Below, piece after piece: positions 31,613 through 39,812 of a stretch of DNA of 64,000 nt. The stretch lies in contig NZ_JALQCW010000084.1 in NCBI RefSeq assembly GCF_023241715.1, forward strand, positions 1-64,000. Direction: 5' to 3'. The notes beneath the pieces were generated by a model, which was not told the DNA's origin, made no database searches, and was given only the letters and a program-made list of their open reading frames with translations. The translations under genes and the position numbers were made by a program. Numbering within the stretch: the first letter of the stretch is position 1; every line of letters begins with the position of its first letter. This stretch comes from Pseudomonas morbosilactucae. GTDB lineage: Bacteria; Pseudomonadota; Gammaproteobacteria; Pseudomonadales; Pseudomonadaceae.

Positions 31613-32584
31613 ATGAGTGAACTGGATCGTTACCTGCTCGCCGCCACCCGCGATAACACGCGGCGTAGCTATCGCGCGGCCATTGAGCATTTCGAAGTGG
31701 CGTGGGGCGGCTTCCTGCCAGCCACCAGCGAGGCCGTGGCCCGCTACCTGGTGGCCTATGCCGGGGAGTTGTCGATCAACACCTTGAAGTTGCGCTTGTC
31801 GGCGCTGGCGCAATGGCACAACAGCCAGGGCTTTCCCGACCCGACCAAGGCTCCGGTGGTGCGCCAGGTGTTCAAGGGCATTCGCGCCTTGCACCCGGCC
31901 CAGGAGAAGCAAGCCGAACCGCTGCAGTTGCAAGACCTGGAACAGGTCATTGCCTGGCTGGAGCAAGAAGCCCTGACGGCGATTGCTGAAGGCAACCAGG
32001 CTGATCTGCTGCGGGCTCGGCGCGACAGCGCCTTAATCCTCTTGGGCTTCTGGCGCGGTTTTCGCAGTGATGAGCTGTGTCGTCTGCAGGTCGAGCATGT
32101 GCAGGCGGTGGCCGGTTCCGGTATCAGCCTGTACCTGCCGCGCAGCAAGGGCGACAGGGACAACCTCGGCAAAACTTACCAAACGCCGGCCTTGCAGCGC
32201 CTATGCCCGGTTCAGGCCTACAGCGATTGGCTCGGCGTTGCGGCGTTGGTCCGTGGGCCGGTGTTTCGCGGCATTGATCGCTGGGGGCATTTGAGCGAGG
32301 AGGGCTTGCACGCCAACAGCGTGATCCCGTTGTTGCGCCAGGCGTTGGAGCGGGCCGGCATTCCCGCCGAGCGTTACACCAGCCACTCATTGCGTCGCGG
32401 CTTTGCCACCTGGGCTCACCGCAGCGGCTGGGACTTGAAATCGCTGATGAGCTACGTCGGCTGGAAGGACATGAAGTCGGCCATGCGCTACATCGAGGCC
32501 AGCCCCTTTATGGGCATGGCGCGGATCAGCGAAAAGCCCGTCGAGCAGGCGCTAAAGGTTTCTTCTATTAATAAGCTCGGCTGA
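31613..32584 (+). CDS. Tyrosine recombinase/integrase
   Basis: 323 residues. An N-terminal SAM-like core-binding domain (residues 1-100, T-R-R-S-Y-R-A-A-I) precedes the catalytic domain. Visible catalytic residues: Arg in W-R-G-F-R-S-D-E-L near 148, H258 and R261 in S-H-S-L-R-R-G-F-A, W284 in the G-W position, and nucleophile Y293 in M-R-Y-I-E-A. All are present, so it should be active in strand exchange. No att repeat, phage gene or excisionase is near, and the gene sits between gor and ahpC, so it looks like a resident recombinase rather than part of a fresh island. Confidence 0.92.
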   Translation: MSELDRYLLAATRDNTRRSYRAAIEHFEVAWGGFLPATSEAVARYLVAYAGELSINTLKLRLSALAQWHNSQGFPDPTKAPVVRQVFKGIRALHPAQEKQAEPLQLQDLEQVIAWLEQEALTAIAEGNQADLLRARRDSALILLGFWRGFRSDELCRLQVEHVQAVAGSGISLYLPRSKGDRDNLGKTYQTPALQRLCPVQAYSDWLGVAALVRGPVFRGIDRWGHLSEEGLHANSVIPLLRQALERAGIPAERYTSHSLRRGFATWAHRSGWDLKSLMSYVGWKDMKSAMRYIEASPFMGMARISEKPVEQALKVSSINKLG

Positions 32585-32620
32585 TAGCCAAAACCAATCG
32601 GCAGCATCAGGTTTGCCAAT
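32584..32620 (+). promoter_or_regulatory. OxyR-like binding site upstream of ahpC
   Basis: ATAG-N7-CAAT-N7-ATCA-N7-CAAT matches the four-element, 7-bp-spaced OxyR pattern (ATAG/CTAT) with four mismatches in sixteen positions and perfect spacing. It begins on the last base of the recombinase stop codon and lies 83 bp upstream of the ahpC start. Confidence 0.5.
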
Positions 32621-32702
32621 GAGCCATCAGCCGGATCATTGGTTAGGATTCTCCCCATCAAGTTTTCACACAACGTTTTCAACCAATGACGGAGAGTCAA
32701 CG

Positions 32703-33266
32703 ATGCCTATCATCAACAGCCAAGTTAAACCCTTCAAAGCAACCGCATTCAAAAACGGCGCATTCGTCGATGTGTCGGACGCCGATCTGAAAGGTAAATG
32801 GTCTGTCGTTTTCTTCTACCCGGCTGACTTCACCTTCGTCTGCCCAACCGAGCTGGAAGACCTGGCTGACAACTACGCCGAATTCCAAAAACTGGGCGTC
32901 GAAATCTACAGCGTGTCGACCGACACCCACTTTGCCCACGCTGCCTGGCACAACACTTCGCCAGCCATCGGCAAGATCCAGTACACCATGATCGGCGACC
33001 CGACCCTGACCATTTCCCGCAACTTCGACGTGCTGATCGAAGAAGCTGGTCTGGCTGACCGTGGCACCTTCGTGATCAACCCAGAAGGCCAGATCAAAAT
33101 CGTTGAAATCAACGACGGCGGCGTAGGTCGCGATGCTTCCGAGCTGCTGCGCAAAATCAAGGCCGCTCAGTACGTTGCTGCTCACCCAGGCGAAGTCTGC
33201 CCAGCCAAATGGAAAGAAGGCGAGGCCACCCTGGCTCCGTCCCTGGACCTGGTCGGCAAGATCTAA
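32703..33266 (+). CDS. ahpC: Alkyl hydroperoxide reductase subunit C (peroxiredoxin)
   Basis: 187 residues as usual for AhpC. The start at 32703 has GGAGAG 8 bases upstream. Peroxidatic C47 lies in D-F-T-F-V-C-P-T-E and resolving C167 in G-E-V-C-P-A-K-W. The sequence is strongly biased to preferred codons, which fits very high expression. It reduces hydrogen peroxide and organic peroxides, with AhpF as reductant. OxyR control is expected from the upstream site. Confidence 0.98.
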   Translation: MPIINSQVKPFKATAFKNGAFVDVSDADLKGKWSVVFFYPADFTFVCPTELEDLADNYAEFQKLGVEIYSVSTDTHFAHAAWHNTSPAIGKIQYTMIGDPTLTISRNFDVLIEEAGLADRGTFVINPEGQIKIVEINDGGVGRDASELLRKIKAAQYVAAHPGEVCPAKWKEGEATLAPSLDLVGKI

Positions 33267-33323
33267 GTCCATGTTTGACTCCAGGGCGGTGATCCGCACC
33301 TAAGTAAGCTGCACCGCCCCCAA

Positions 33324-33360
33324 AACGCCCGGGCGAGATTCGCTCGGGCGTTTTTTTTTT
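33324..33360 (+). terminator. Terminator between ahpC and ahpF
   Basis: AACGCCCGGGCGA and TCGCTCGGGCGTT form an extended stem with a short loop, followed by T10. It would stop most ahpC transcripts before ahpF, allowing an ahpC excess. Confidence 0.92.
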
Positions 33361-33400
33361 ACCGAATCATCTCTTTATTCAGAACATGGAAATCGCCCGT

Positions 33401-34966
33401 ATGTTGGACGCCAATCTTAAAGCTCAGTTGAAGTCATACCTGGAACGGGTCACCCAGCCGATCGAGATCGTCGCCTCCCTCGACGACGGTGCGAAATCCC
33501 AGGAAATGCTCGAATTGCTCAAGGAAATCAGCAGCCTTTCCAGCCTGATTACCCTGCATGACCAAGGGACCGATGCGCGTAAGCCGTCGTTCTCGCTGAA
33601 CCGCCCGGGAAGTGATATCAGCCTGCGTTTCGCCGGCATTCCCATGGGCCACGAATTCACCTCGCTGGTGTTGGCCCTGTTGCAAGTCGGCGGCCACCCA
33701 TCGAAAGCCAGCGCTGAAGTCATCGAACAAATCCGCTCCCTTAAAGGCGAGTTCAACTTCGAGACGTACTTCTCGCTGTCCTGTCAGAACTGCCCGGACG
33801 TGGTCCAGGCCCTGAACCTGATGGCGGTGCTCAACCCGAACATTCGTCACGTGGCCATCGACGGCGCGCTGTTCCAGGCTGAAGTCGACGAGCGCAAGGT
33901 CATGGCCGTGCCCAGCGTCTACCTGAATGGGGTCAACTTTGGCCAGGGCCGTATGGGCCTGGAAGAAATCCTCGCCAAGCTCGACACCAGCGCCGTGGAG
34001 CGCCAGGCCGAGAAGCTCAACGCCAAGGACGCCTTTGACGTGCTGGTCGTGGGCGGTGGCCCAGCCGGTGCATCGGCGGCTATCTACGCGGCCCGTAAAG
34101 GCATTCGGACCGGCGTGGCGGCAGAGCGTTTTGGCGGCCAGGTGCTGGATACCATGGCCATCGAGAACTTCATCTCGGTGCAAGAGACCGAGGGGCCGAA
34201 ACTGGCCGGTGCCCTGGAAGCGCACGTTCGCCAATACGATGTCGACATCATGAATCTGCAGCGCGCCAGCGCCCTGATTCCGGCCAAAGAAGTGGGCGGC
34301 TTGCATGAGGTGCGTTTTGAAAGCGGTGCGAGCCTCAAGGCCAAGTCGCTGATCCTGGCCACCGGTGCCCGCTGGCGTGAAATGGGCGTGCCGGGCGAGC
34401 AGGAATACAAGGCCAAAGGCGTGTGCTTCTGCCCCCACTGCGATGGCCCGCTGTTCAAGGGCAAGCGCGTGGCGGTGATCGGCGGTGGCAACTCCGGCGT
34501 TGAAGCGGCCATTGACCTGGCGGGTATCGTCAGCCACGTAACCCTGCTGGAGTTTGACGGCAAGCTGCGCGCCGACGCTGTATTGCAACGCAAGCTGCAC
34601 AGCCTGCCGAACGTCAAGGTCATCACCAGTGCACTGACCAGCGAAGTGAAAGGCGATGGGCAGAAAGTCACCGGGCTGGTCTACAAGGACCGGGATTCGG
34701 GTGAGTTCCACACCGTCGACCTGGAAGGCATCTTCGTGCAGATCGGCCTGTTGCCTAACACCGATTGGCTCAAGGGCACCGTCGAATTGTCGCCTCGGGG
34801 CGAGATCATTGTCGATGCACGTGGCGAGACATCCCTGCCAGGTGTGTTCGCCGCCGGTGACGTGACCACTGTGCCGTACAAGCAGATCGTGATTGCGGTG
34901 GGCGAGGGCGCCAAGGCATCCCTCAGCGCCTTCGACCACTTGATCCGTACCTCAGCACCGGCTTGA
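33401..34966 (+). CDS. ahpF: Alkyl hydroperoxide reductase subunit F
   Basis: 521 residues from the ATG at 33401, the family length, opening M-L-D-A-N-L-K-A-Q-L-K-S-Y-L-E as in E. coli; an ATG five codons earlier lacks a binding site. Domains: two thioredoxin folds at the N-terminus with C-Q-N-C (near 129-132), then an FAD/NADH thioredoxin-reductase-like part with G-G-G-P-A-G-A-S-A and the redox C-P-H-C (near 342-345). It passes electrons from NADH to AhpC. Confidence 0.97.
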   Translation: MLDANLKAQLKSYLERVTQPIEIVASLDDGAKSQEMLELLKEISSLSSLITLHDQGTDARKPSFSLNRPGSDISLRFAGIPMGHEFTSLVLALLQVGGHPSKASAEVIEQIRSLKGEFNFETYFSLSCQNCPDVVQALNLMAVLNPNIRHVAIDGALFQAEVDERKVMAVPSVYLNGVNFGQGRMGLEEILAKLDTSAVERQAEKLNAKDAFDVLVVGGGPAGASAAIYAARKGIRTGVAAERFGGQVLDTMAIENFISVQETEGPKLAGALEAHVRQYDVDIMNLQRASALIPAKEVGGLHEVRFESGASLKAKSLILATGARWREMGVPGEQEYKAKGVCFCPHCDGPLFKGKRVAVIGGGNSGVEAAIDLAGIVSHVTLLEFDGKLRADAVLQRKLHSLPNVKVITSALTSEVKGDGQKVTGLVYKDRDSGEFHTVDLEGIFVQIGLLPNTDWLKGTVELSPRGEIIVDARGETSLPGVFAAGDVTTVPYKQIVIAVGEGAKASLSAFDHLIRTSAPA

Positions 34967-34984
34967 TCGCCGACTGAAAAAACA

Positions 34985-35017
34985 AAACCCCATGAGCCTG
35001 GCTCATGGGGTTTTTTA
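34985..35017. terminator. Terminator of ahpF
   Basis: AAACCCCATGAGC and GCTCATGGGGTTT around CTG, with A-rich and T-rich flanks; bidirectional for ahpF and gloA sides. Confidence 0.92.
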
Positions 35018-35036
35018 TTGCCGCTTTGCAACCATC

Positions 35037-35137
35037 TGTGTGGGAGCCGGCTTGTCGCTGATAGGGCTTCGCGTCAGGTACAGGATAGGAGGGCGCTATC
35101 GCTGGCAAGCCAAGCCCTACAGCGCCCGCTCCTGCAA
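35037..35137. repeat. Inverted pair of REP-like palindromes
   Basis: TGTGTGGGAGCCGGCTTGTC at 35037-35056 and, on the opposite strand, GTTGCAGGAGCGGGCGCTGT at about 35138-35119 with an internal GGCTTGCCAGCGATAGCGC. These are the GGGAGC-GGGCTTGC type of Pseudomonas REP, arranged head to head as in a REPIN. Confidence 0.75.
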
Positions 35138-35143
35138 CGTCGG

Positions 35144-35665
35144 TTACAGCGGGGCGGGCTGGATGATTTCGACCCAGTAGCCGTCCGGGTCCTTGATAAA
35201 CGCCAGGCTCTTCATGCGGCCATCGTTCAGGCGTTTCTGGAAGTCGCAACCCAGGGCTTCGAAGCGTTCGCAGGCGGCAACGATGTCCGGTACTGAAATG
35301 CAGATGTGGCCAAAACCGCGAGGGTCGGTGTTGCCGTTGTGGTAGGCGAAGTCCGGGTCGTTCTCGGTGCCGTGGTTGTGGGTCAGTTCGAGAATGCCGG
35401 GGATGGACTTCATCCACTGGGTGCGTGCCGCGGCGTCGGCCGGGATCTGCGCCTTGTCCACCAGGGCCAGGAAGTACAGGCTGAATTCGGCTTCAGGGAA
35501 GTCGCGTTTTTCCACCAAGGAGAAGCCCATGATCCGGGTGTAAAAGTCCAGGGACTGGGTAATGTCCTTGACCCGCAACATGGTGTGGTTGAACACGAAT
35601 TGTGCGGTGGCGCTATCAGGTTGGGCGGTGACGCCGGGGAAAGTGTCGAGTTCGTGCAGGCTCAT
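35144..35665 (-). CDS. gloA: Lactoylglutathione lyase (glyoxalase I)
   Basis: 173 residues; GGAGG 6 bases before the ATG at 35665. Metal ligands of the long-type glyoxalase I are visible: His in F-N-H-T-M-L-R-V near 28, Glu in G-I-L-E-L-T-H-N near 92, His in G-F-G-H-I-C-I near 118 and Glu in Y-W-V-E-I-I-Q near 166. The middle loop with L-V-D-K-A-Q-I-P places it with the zinc-type eukaryote-like enzymes. It isomerises the hemithioacetal of methylglyoxal and glutathione. Confidence 0.96.
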   Translation of the reverse strand: MSLHELDTFPGVTAQPDSATAQFVFNHTMLRVKDITQSLDFYTRIMGFSLVEKRDFPEAEFSLYFLALVDKAQIPADAAARTQWMKSIPGILELTHNHGTENDPDFAYHNGNTDPRGFGHICISVPDIVAACERFEALGCDFQKRLNDGRMKSLAFIKDPDGYWVEIIQPAPL

Positions 35666-35858
35666 GGGCCCTCCGGAATAAAAGTGGGGCAAACGGCGCT
35701 CGCGCTCACGAGCAATCCCTTGGCTTGCGATAATCAGGCGTCCTTGCGATCGCGCAATGATACGCAAGAGGGCAGAGCGACGCCAAACCCAATGCGCCTG
35801 ATCTATTGCCCAATCCTCGCGTCGGGCTCAGACTTTGCGGCTGGCCCCCGATGTGTGC

Positions 35859-36395
35859 ATGAGCATGATCAAGTTCCCCAAAACCCTGGCATTGAGCCTG
35901 TGCGGCCTGTTGCTGAGCGATATCGTGCAGGCACAGGAGCCGCAGTTGACCTGGCCCAATGGCTGGGAAGTCGAAGCCGTTCCTGAAGCATCCGCCGAAC
36001 AAGCGGGCAAGGTTTCCCGCCAGCGTGCGGTGAAAAATGATGCGGCAGGCACGCCGCAATTGGTTATGGAATTGACCATGACCCAGGTTGAAAGTGGCCA
36101 CGTGGTGAACCTTCAAGGGGTTTTGCTGGAGATGCGCAAGTCGATCCAGAAGGACTTCGCCCAAGGCGGTTACCAAAGTGTGTGTAACAAAATTCATGAA
36201 GCGCGGCTGAGTCGCCTGTCGGCCCTGGAAACGACCTGCACCATTACCCAGAACGGGCGTCATGTGTTGTCACAAACATTGGTGGCGGCCGTGGATGTTG
36301 ATAAGGCCTATGTACTTTCATACGCCGGGCAAGCAGCGGCCTATGCCGATAGCCAAGAAGAAATACTCGCCGCCAGAAACAGCTTGAAACTCTAA
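35859..36395 (+). CDS. Secreted DUF4946-like protein
   Basis: 178 residues. M-S-M-I-K-F-P-K-T-L-A-L-S-L-C-G-L-L-L is a signal peptide cleaved near V-Q-A-Q-E (about 24-26). The mature part (L-T-W-P-N-G-W-E-V-E, then V-L-L-E-M-R-K-S and two cysteines C-N-K-I and T-T-C-T-I) matches the periplasmic DUF4946 type. No good binding site is seen for either ATG (35859, 35865), so the start is uncertain by two codons. Function unknown. Confidence 0.7.
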   Translation: MSMIKFPKTLALSLCGLLLSDIVQAQEPQLTWPNGWEVEAVPEASAEQAGKVSRQRAVKNDAAGTPQLVMELTMTQVESGHVVNLQGVLLEMRKSIQKDFAQGGYQSVCNKIHEARLSRLSALETTCTITQNGRHVLSQTLVAAVDVDKAYVLSYAGQAAAYADSQEEILAARNSLKL

Positions 36396-36591
36396 ATGAA
36401 TATCTTCGTTTCTGTTCGATTGGTGCGCTGAGGGTTATGGAAAAGGCATTAACCCTAAAGTTGCAGGGGTCGCTGTTGTACGTTTGCTATTGGCGCGCAA
36501 AAAGGTGCACTAGTTAGTGCCTTTGTGTGAAGGATGAGTCTGAACGCGAGGGGTAATCAACTCGAATTGCGATAAGAATATTCTTACTGAT

Positions 36592-36616
36592 CTAAAGGCC
36601 CCGCCTACGCGGGGCC
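36592..36616 (-). terminator. Terminator of the H-NS family gene
   Basis: GGCCCCGC (36597-36604) and GCGGGGCC (36609-36616) around CTAC; on the minus strand followed by TTTAGATCAG. Another weaker hairpin (AAAGGTGCACTA/TAGTGCCTTT) lies at 36500-36524 in the same gap. Confidence 0.75.
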
Positions 36617-36636
36617 CTTGAAATATGCCGTCTGCC

Positions 36637-37002
36637 TTAACCGCGCAGCCAAGCATCTACAGTGGCGGCGCCGTACTGTTCTTTCCAGGCTTTCAGGCCG
36701 CGGTGGTTGCCGCCTTTGGTTTCAATCAGCTCGCCGGTGTGCGGGTTCTGATAGACCTTGACCACGCGTGCGCGGCGCTGTTTAGGGGCGTTGGCCGATG
36801 GCAGCACGGTTTTGCCCAGGGCTGGATCGAGGATGGCGATGATGTCGCGCAGGCTCTTGCCGTAGGTCTTCATCAGGCCCTGGAGTTTTTCTTCGAACTC
36901 GATTTCCTTCTTGAGTCCGGCATCGTTCTTCAGGGATTCCAGTTGCGCGAGCTGTTCTTGAAGCGCCTTTTCTGCTGCGCGGAATTCAGCGAGTCTGGAC
37001 AA
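36637..37002 (-). CDS. H-NS family nucleoid protein of the MvaT/MvaU type
   Basis: 121 residues. The N-terminal coiled coil M-S-R-L-A-E-F-R-A-A-E-K-A-L-Q-E-Q-L (dimerisation) is followed by a linker and the C-terminal AT-hook-like DNA-binding domain with V-Y-x-N-P-H-T-G-E-L-I-E-T-K-G-G-N-H-R and W-K-E-Q-Y-G. The M-S-(R/K)-L-A-E-F-R start makes it closer to MvaU/MvaV/TurB than to MvaT itself. It silences A/T-rich and foreign DNA and biofilm genes. Monocistronic, with a terminator downstream. Confidence 0.93.
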   Translation of the reverse strand: MSRLAEFRAAEKALQEQLAQLESLKNDAGLKKEIEFEEKLQGLMKTYGKSLRDIIAILDPALGKTVLPSANAPKQRRARVVKVYQNPHTGELIETKGGNHRGLKAWKEQYGAATVDAWLRG

Positions 37003-37246
37003 TATCTTTACTCCAATAATGTATTTTTGCTGATACCTGGCACAAACAAAGCTATTAGCCAGGCGCCTGGGAAGGGTTCGATTAAACGGCCTTCCTGTGA
37101 TGCTTGAACAGGCCAGAAAAATTGTAGTAGTTAATGCCGTTGGAGTAAATCAGGTTGTTCTTGTTACTAGGAGTTACTGTCAAATGATTCATCTTGGTGC
37201 ACGTTGGCAATGCGCCCGAATATGCCACTTTTACTGAAGTGGCAAT

Positions 37247-38784
37247 TTAGTGGCCTTGCAGTGCTTCCAGCAGTTTCTCCTGGGGCATGGGGCGGGCAAA
37301 TAAATAACCCTGGAGGAAGTCCACACCGCGTTGCGCCAGGTAATCCCGTTGTTCAGCTGTTTCGATGCCTTCGGCGACAATACCCAAATCCAGCTTGCCC
37401 GAGAGTTCGATGATGCTGTCCAGGATATGGCCGGAGAGTGCATCAGCCCCGATCATTGCCACGAAGCTCTGATCGATCTTCAAATAATCGACGTTGAACT
37501 GGCGCAGGTAAGCCAGGCTGGAATGCCCGGTGCCGAAGTCATCGATGGCGATCAACACCCCCAATTGGCGCAGGGCTTCAAACAGTTGCTGGGTGGTCGC
37601 GCTGGGTTCTATCAATTCGCGCTCCGTCAGTTCCAGCACCAGGATCACCTTGCCCGGTGGGAATGCCGCGAGGAAGGTGCGGCAGTCTTCAAGCAGCGCC
37701 ATGTCCTGGCAATGGCTGGCGGTGATGTTGATGCCGATATGGAAACCCTCGGTGAAGTCTGCGGCATGGGGCGCCAGTGCCTGTGCGGTCTGTTCCATCA
37801 GGGAGCGGGTCATGGGCACGATCAGGCCCGAGTGTTCGGCGAAGGGAATAAACAGGTCGGGACGCACCAGGCCCTCCTGGGGGTGCTGCCAGCGCATCAG
37901 CACTTCCACACCGGCCCATTGCAGCGTGTCGCCGCGCACCACCGGCTGGAAATAGGGGATGAATTCTCCCGCCTTCAGGGCCCGTTGCAGTTCCCGGCTG
38001 GGGGAGGACGAGCGCTTTTGCAGGCGGTGGCCAGCGATGCCCGCCAGCGCTCCGAGGAAGACCAGAAGGCTGAACAGCGCCGGATACTGGGCCTTCATGT
38101 AGCGCCAGGCTGCCCCGGCAGGGAACCCCACGCTGACGTGATAGGGATAACGGGACGAGGCCAGTTCTTCGGCGGCTACGGCGGCGCGTGGCGGGGGCGT
38201 GTCATGCACCTGGCCTTTGGCCGATATCCAATGGGGCCCACTTGCAATTGCAGTTCAGCAAAGCGACTGATCAGGCGCAGCACGTTGGCCAGGTGGTAAC
38301 CGTCAATCGTGGCCAACGCTGCTCGCTCGCCTTCGCTGAGCCGGTAGACCAGCAGTGAGCTGTTCGGGGTCACCGGGTTGCCGTTCATGAGCCAAAGCTT
38401 GCCCTCGATGTAGTCCTCGGGATCAAGCGGCACCGTGACATTGCCCAGCAGCGAGCTGCAGTAATTGCTCTTGCGCCACACTAGGTTGGTTGAGCGTACA
38501 AAAGGTCGGCGCACCACTTGATCGCGCAGGGCCAATTGCTGCTGCTCGTCACAGGCTTGGCCCGCCAGCGGCAGCAAGGCCTGAGCGGCGATATGGCTGT
38601 TGTCCAGCATCAGGTCGAATTGGCGCACGGCTTCCTGGGCGGTTTCCAGGCTGCTCTGTTGCAGCGCTCGTTCGGCTTGCAGATGGAGGATGAACAGCCC
38701 AAGCCCAATGGGCAGCAACGCCATCAGCAGCGGGCGCAAGGATCGGGTCGAGCGCTGCAACGGGCTGCTAGCAGTCAATGGCAT
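37247..38784 (-). pseudogene. CSS-motif/EAL cyclic-di-GMP phosphodiesterase, split by one missing base
   Basis: The first frame (from ATG 38784) has a membrane helix (L-L-M-A-L-L-P-I-G-L-G-L-F-I-L), a periplasmic CSS domain with N-Y-C-S-S-L-L and A-C-D-E, then goes off frame after L-Q-L-Q-V-G-P. Adding one base at the GGGGCCC tract (38233-38239) restores V-G-P-H-W-I-S-A-K-G-Q-V-H-D-T-P into the second frame, which has the second membrane helix (Y-P-A-L-F-S-L-L-V-F-L-G-A-L) and a full EAL domain with V-E-V-L-M-R-W, D-D-F-G-T-G and E-G-I-E-T. CSS-EAL enzymes degrade c-di-GMP under disulfide control from the periplasm. Confidence 0.85.
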
Positions 38785-38860
38785 TGAGCGAACCTTTGGC
38801 AGGAGAGGGCAGCGCCCTAGAGTCTGGCGCCGGCGTGGTAAGCAGCAGGATAGATGGCTT

Positions 38861-39733
38861 TCAGCGGCGATAAAGGATTTGCGCGTGCTGGATAAAGGCC
38901 AGGGTTGCGGGCGACGCCTGGCGTTGATCGAGCACGGCAATCCCGACGTTGCGGCGGGCGGCTGGCAACAGCTCTCGGGTCACGTAGCGCGGGTCCGGGG
39001 AGGGCGGTAGGGACAGTTGGGCGACAATGCTCAGGGCATCGCCCCGGCTGACGGTTTCCAGGGTGCTGAGCAATTGCGAGCAGCGATAACGCACCTTTGG
39101 CGTGAGCCCGGCGTTGGCGAACAGGCGTGATACCAACTCTGCCGAACCGGCTTCGGAGAGTACGAACGGATCATCGCAAAGCGCTTTCAGGGGCAGCGTG
39201 CTTTTGGCCGCCAGCGGGTGTTGGCTTGGCAGCAGGGCCACCAGTTGATCTTCCGCCAGGGCAAAGGTGTCGAAACGCTCCTGGGGCAGCACCACGAAAC
39301 CCAGATCGATGCGGCGTTGTTCCAGCCATTGCAGCACTTGGCGATCCGGTCCTTCATCGATGTGCACCTCGATCCCGGGATGCTGCAGGCGATAACCCTG
39401 GAGAATCTCCGGCAGCAGGCGCATCGACGCCGTGGGCCCGAAGGAGCCGATCCGCAGGGTGCCGCGTTTCATGCCGCGGGCATCGGCGGCTTCCTGCTCC
39501 AGGGTCGCGGCCAGGCCCAACATGGCTCGGGCCCGCAGCAGCAGTTGCTGGCCGATGTCGCTGAGTTCCACCTGGGCCTGATGACGGCGGAACAGGTCCA
39601 CCCCCAGTTCCTGTTCCAGGGACTTGATGGCGTGGGACACCGCCGATTGCGAGATGCCCAGGCGATGGGCCGCGAGGGTGAACCCGCGCAGTTCGGCCAC
39701 CAGGGAAAAGATCTCGAGTTGGGTCAAGGTCAT
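38861..39733 (-). CDS. LysR-family transcriptional regulator
   Basis: 290 residues. Winged HTH at 1-60 (M-T-L-T-Q-L-E-I-F-S-L-V-A and S-Q-S-A-V-S-H-A-I-K-S-L-E), then effector domain with G-T-L-R-I-G-S-F-G-P-T-A-S near 93. It is divergent from the EamA transporter gene with 79 bp between starts, the usual layout for LysR control of an exporter. Ends 76 bp upstream of the EAL gene start on the same strand. Confidence 0.9.
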   Translation of the reverse strand: MTLTQLEIFSLVAELRGFTLAAHRLGISQSAVSHAIKSLEQELGVDLFRRHQAQVELSDIGQQLLLRARAMLGLAATLEQEAADARGMKRGTLRIGSFGPTASMRLLPEILQGYRLQHPGIEVHIDEGPDRQVLQWLEQRRIDLGFVVLPQERFDTFALAEDQLVALLPSQHPLAAKSTLPLKALCDDPFVLSEAGSAELVSRLFANAGLTPKVRYRCSQLLSTLETVSRGDALSIVAQLSLPPSPDPRYVTRELLPAARRNVGIAVLDQRQASPATLAFIQHAQILYRR

Positions 39734-39812
39734 GAATAAAAGCTCATTTTACGATGATCGGCTATTAGAAAAAGAATACCCCAACGCCCTCAAACCTCGA
39801 CGTTGGAGTCTT

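Noticed and set aside
33434..34939. 501-codon minus-strand frame over ahpF
   Set aside because: ahpF is supported by full-length family match and active-site cysteines; the antisense frame has none.
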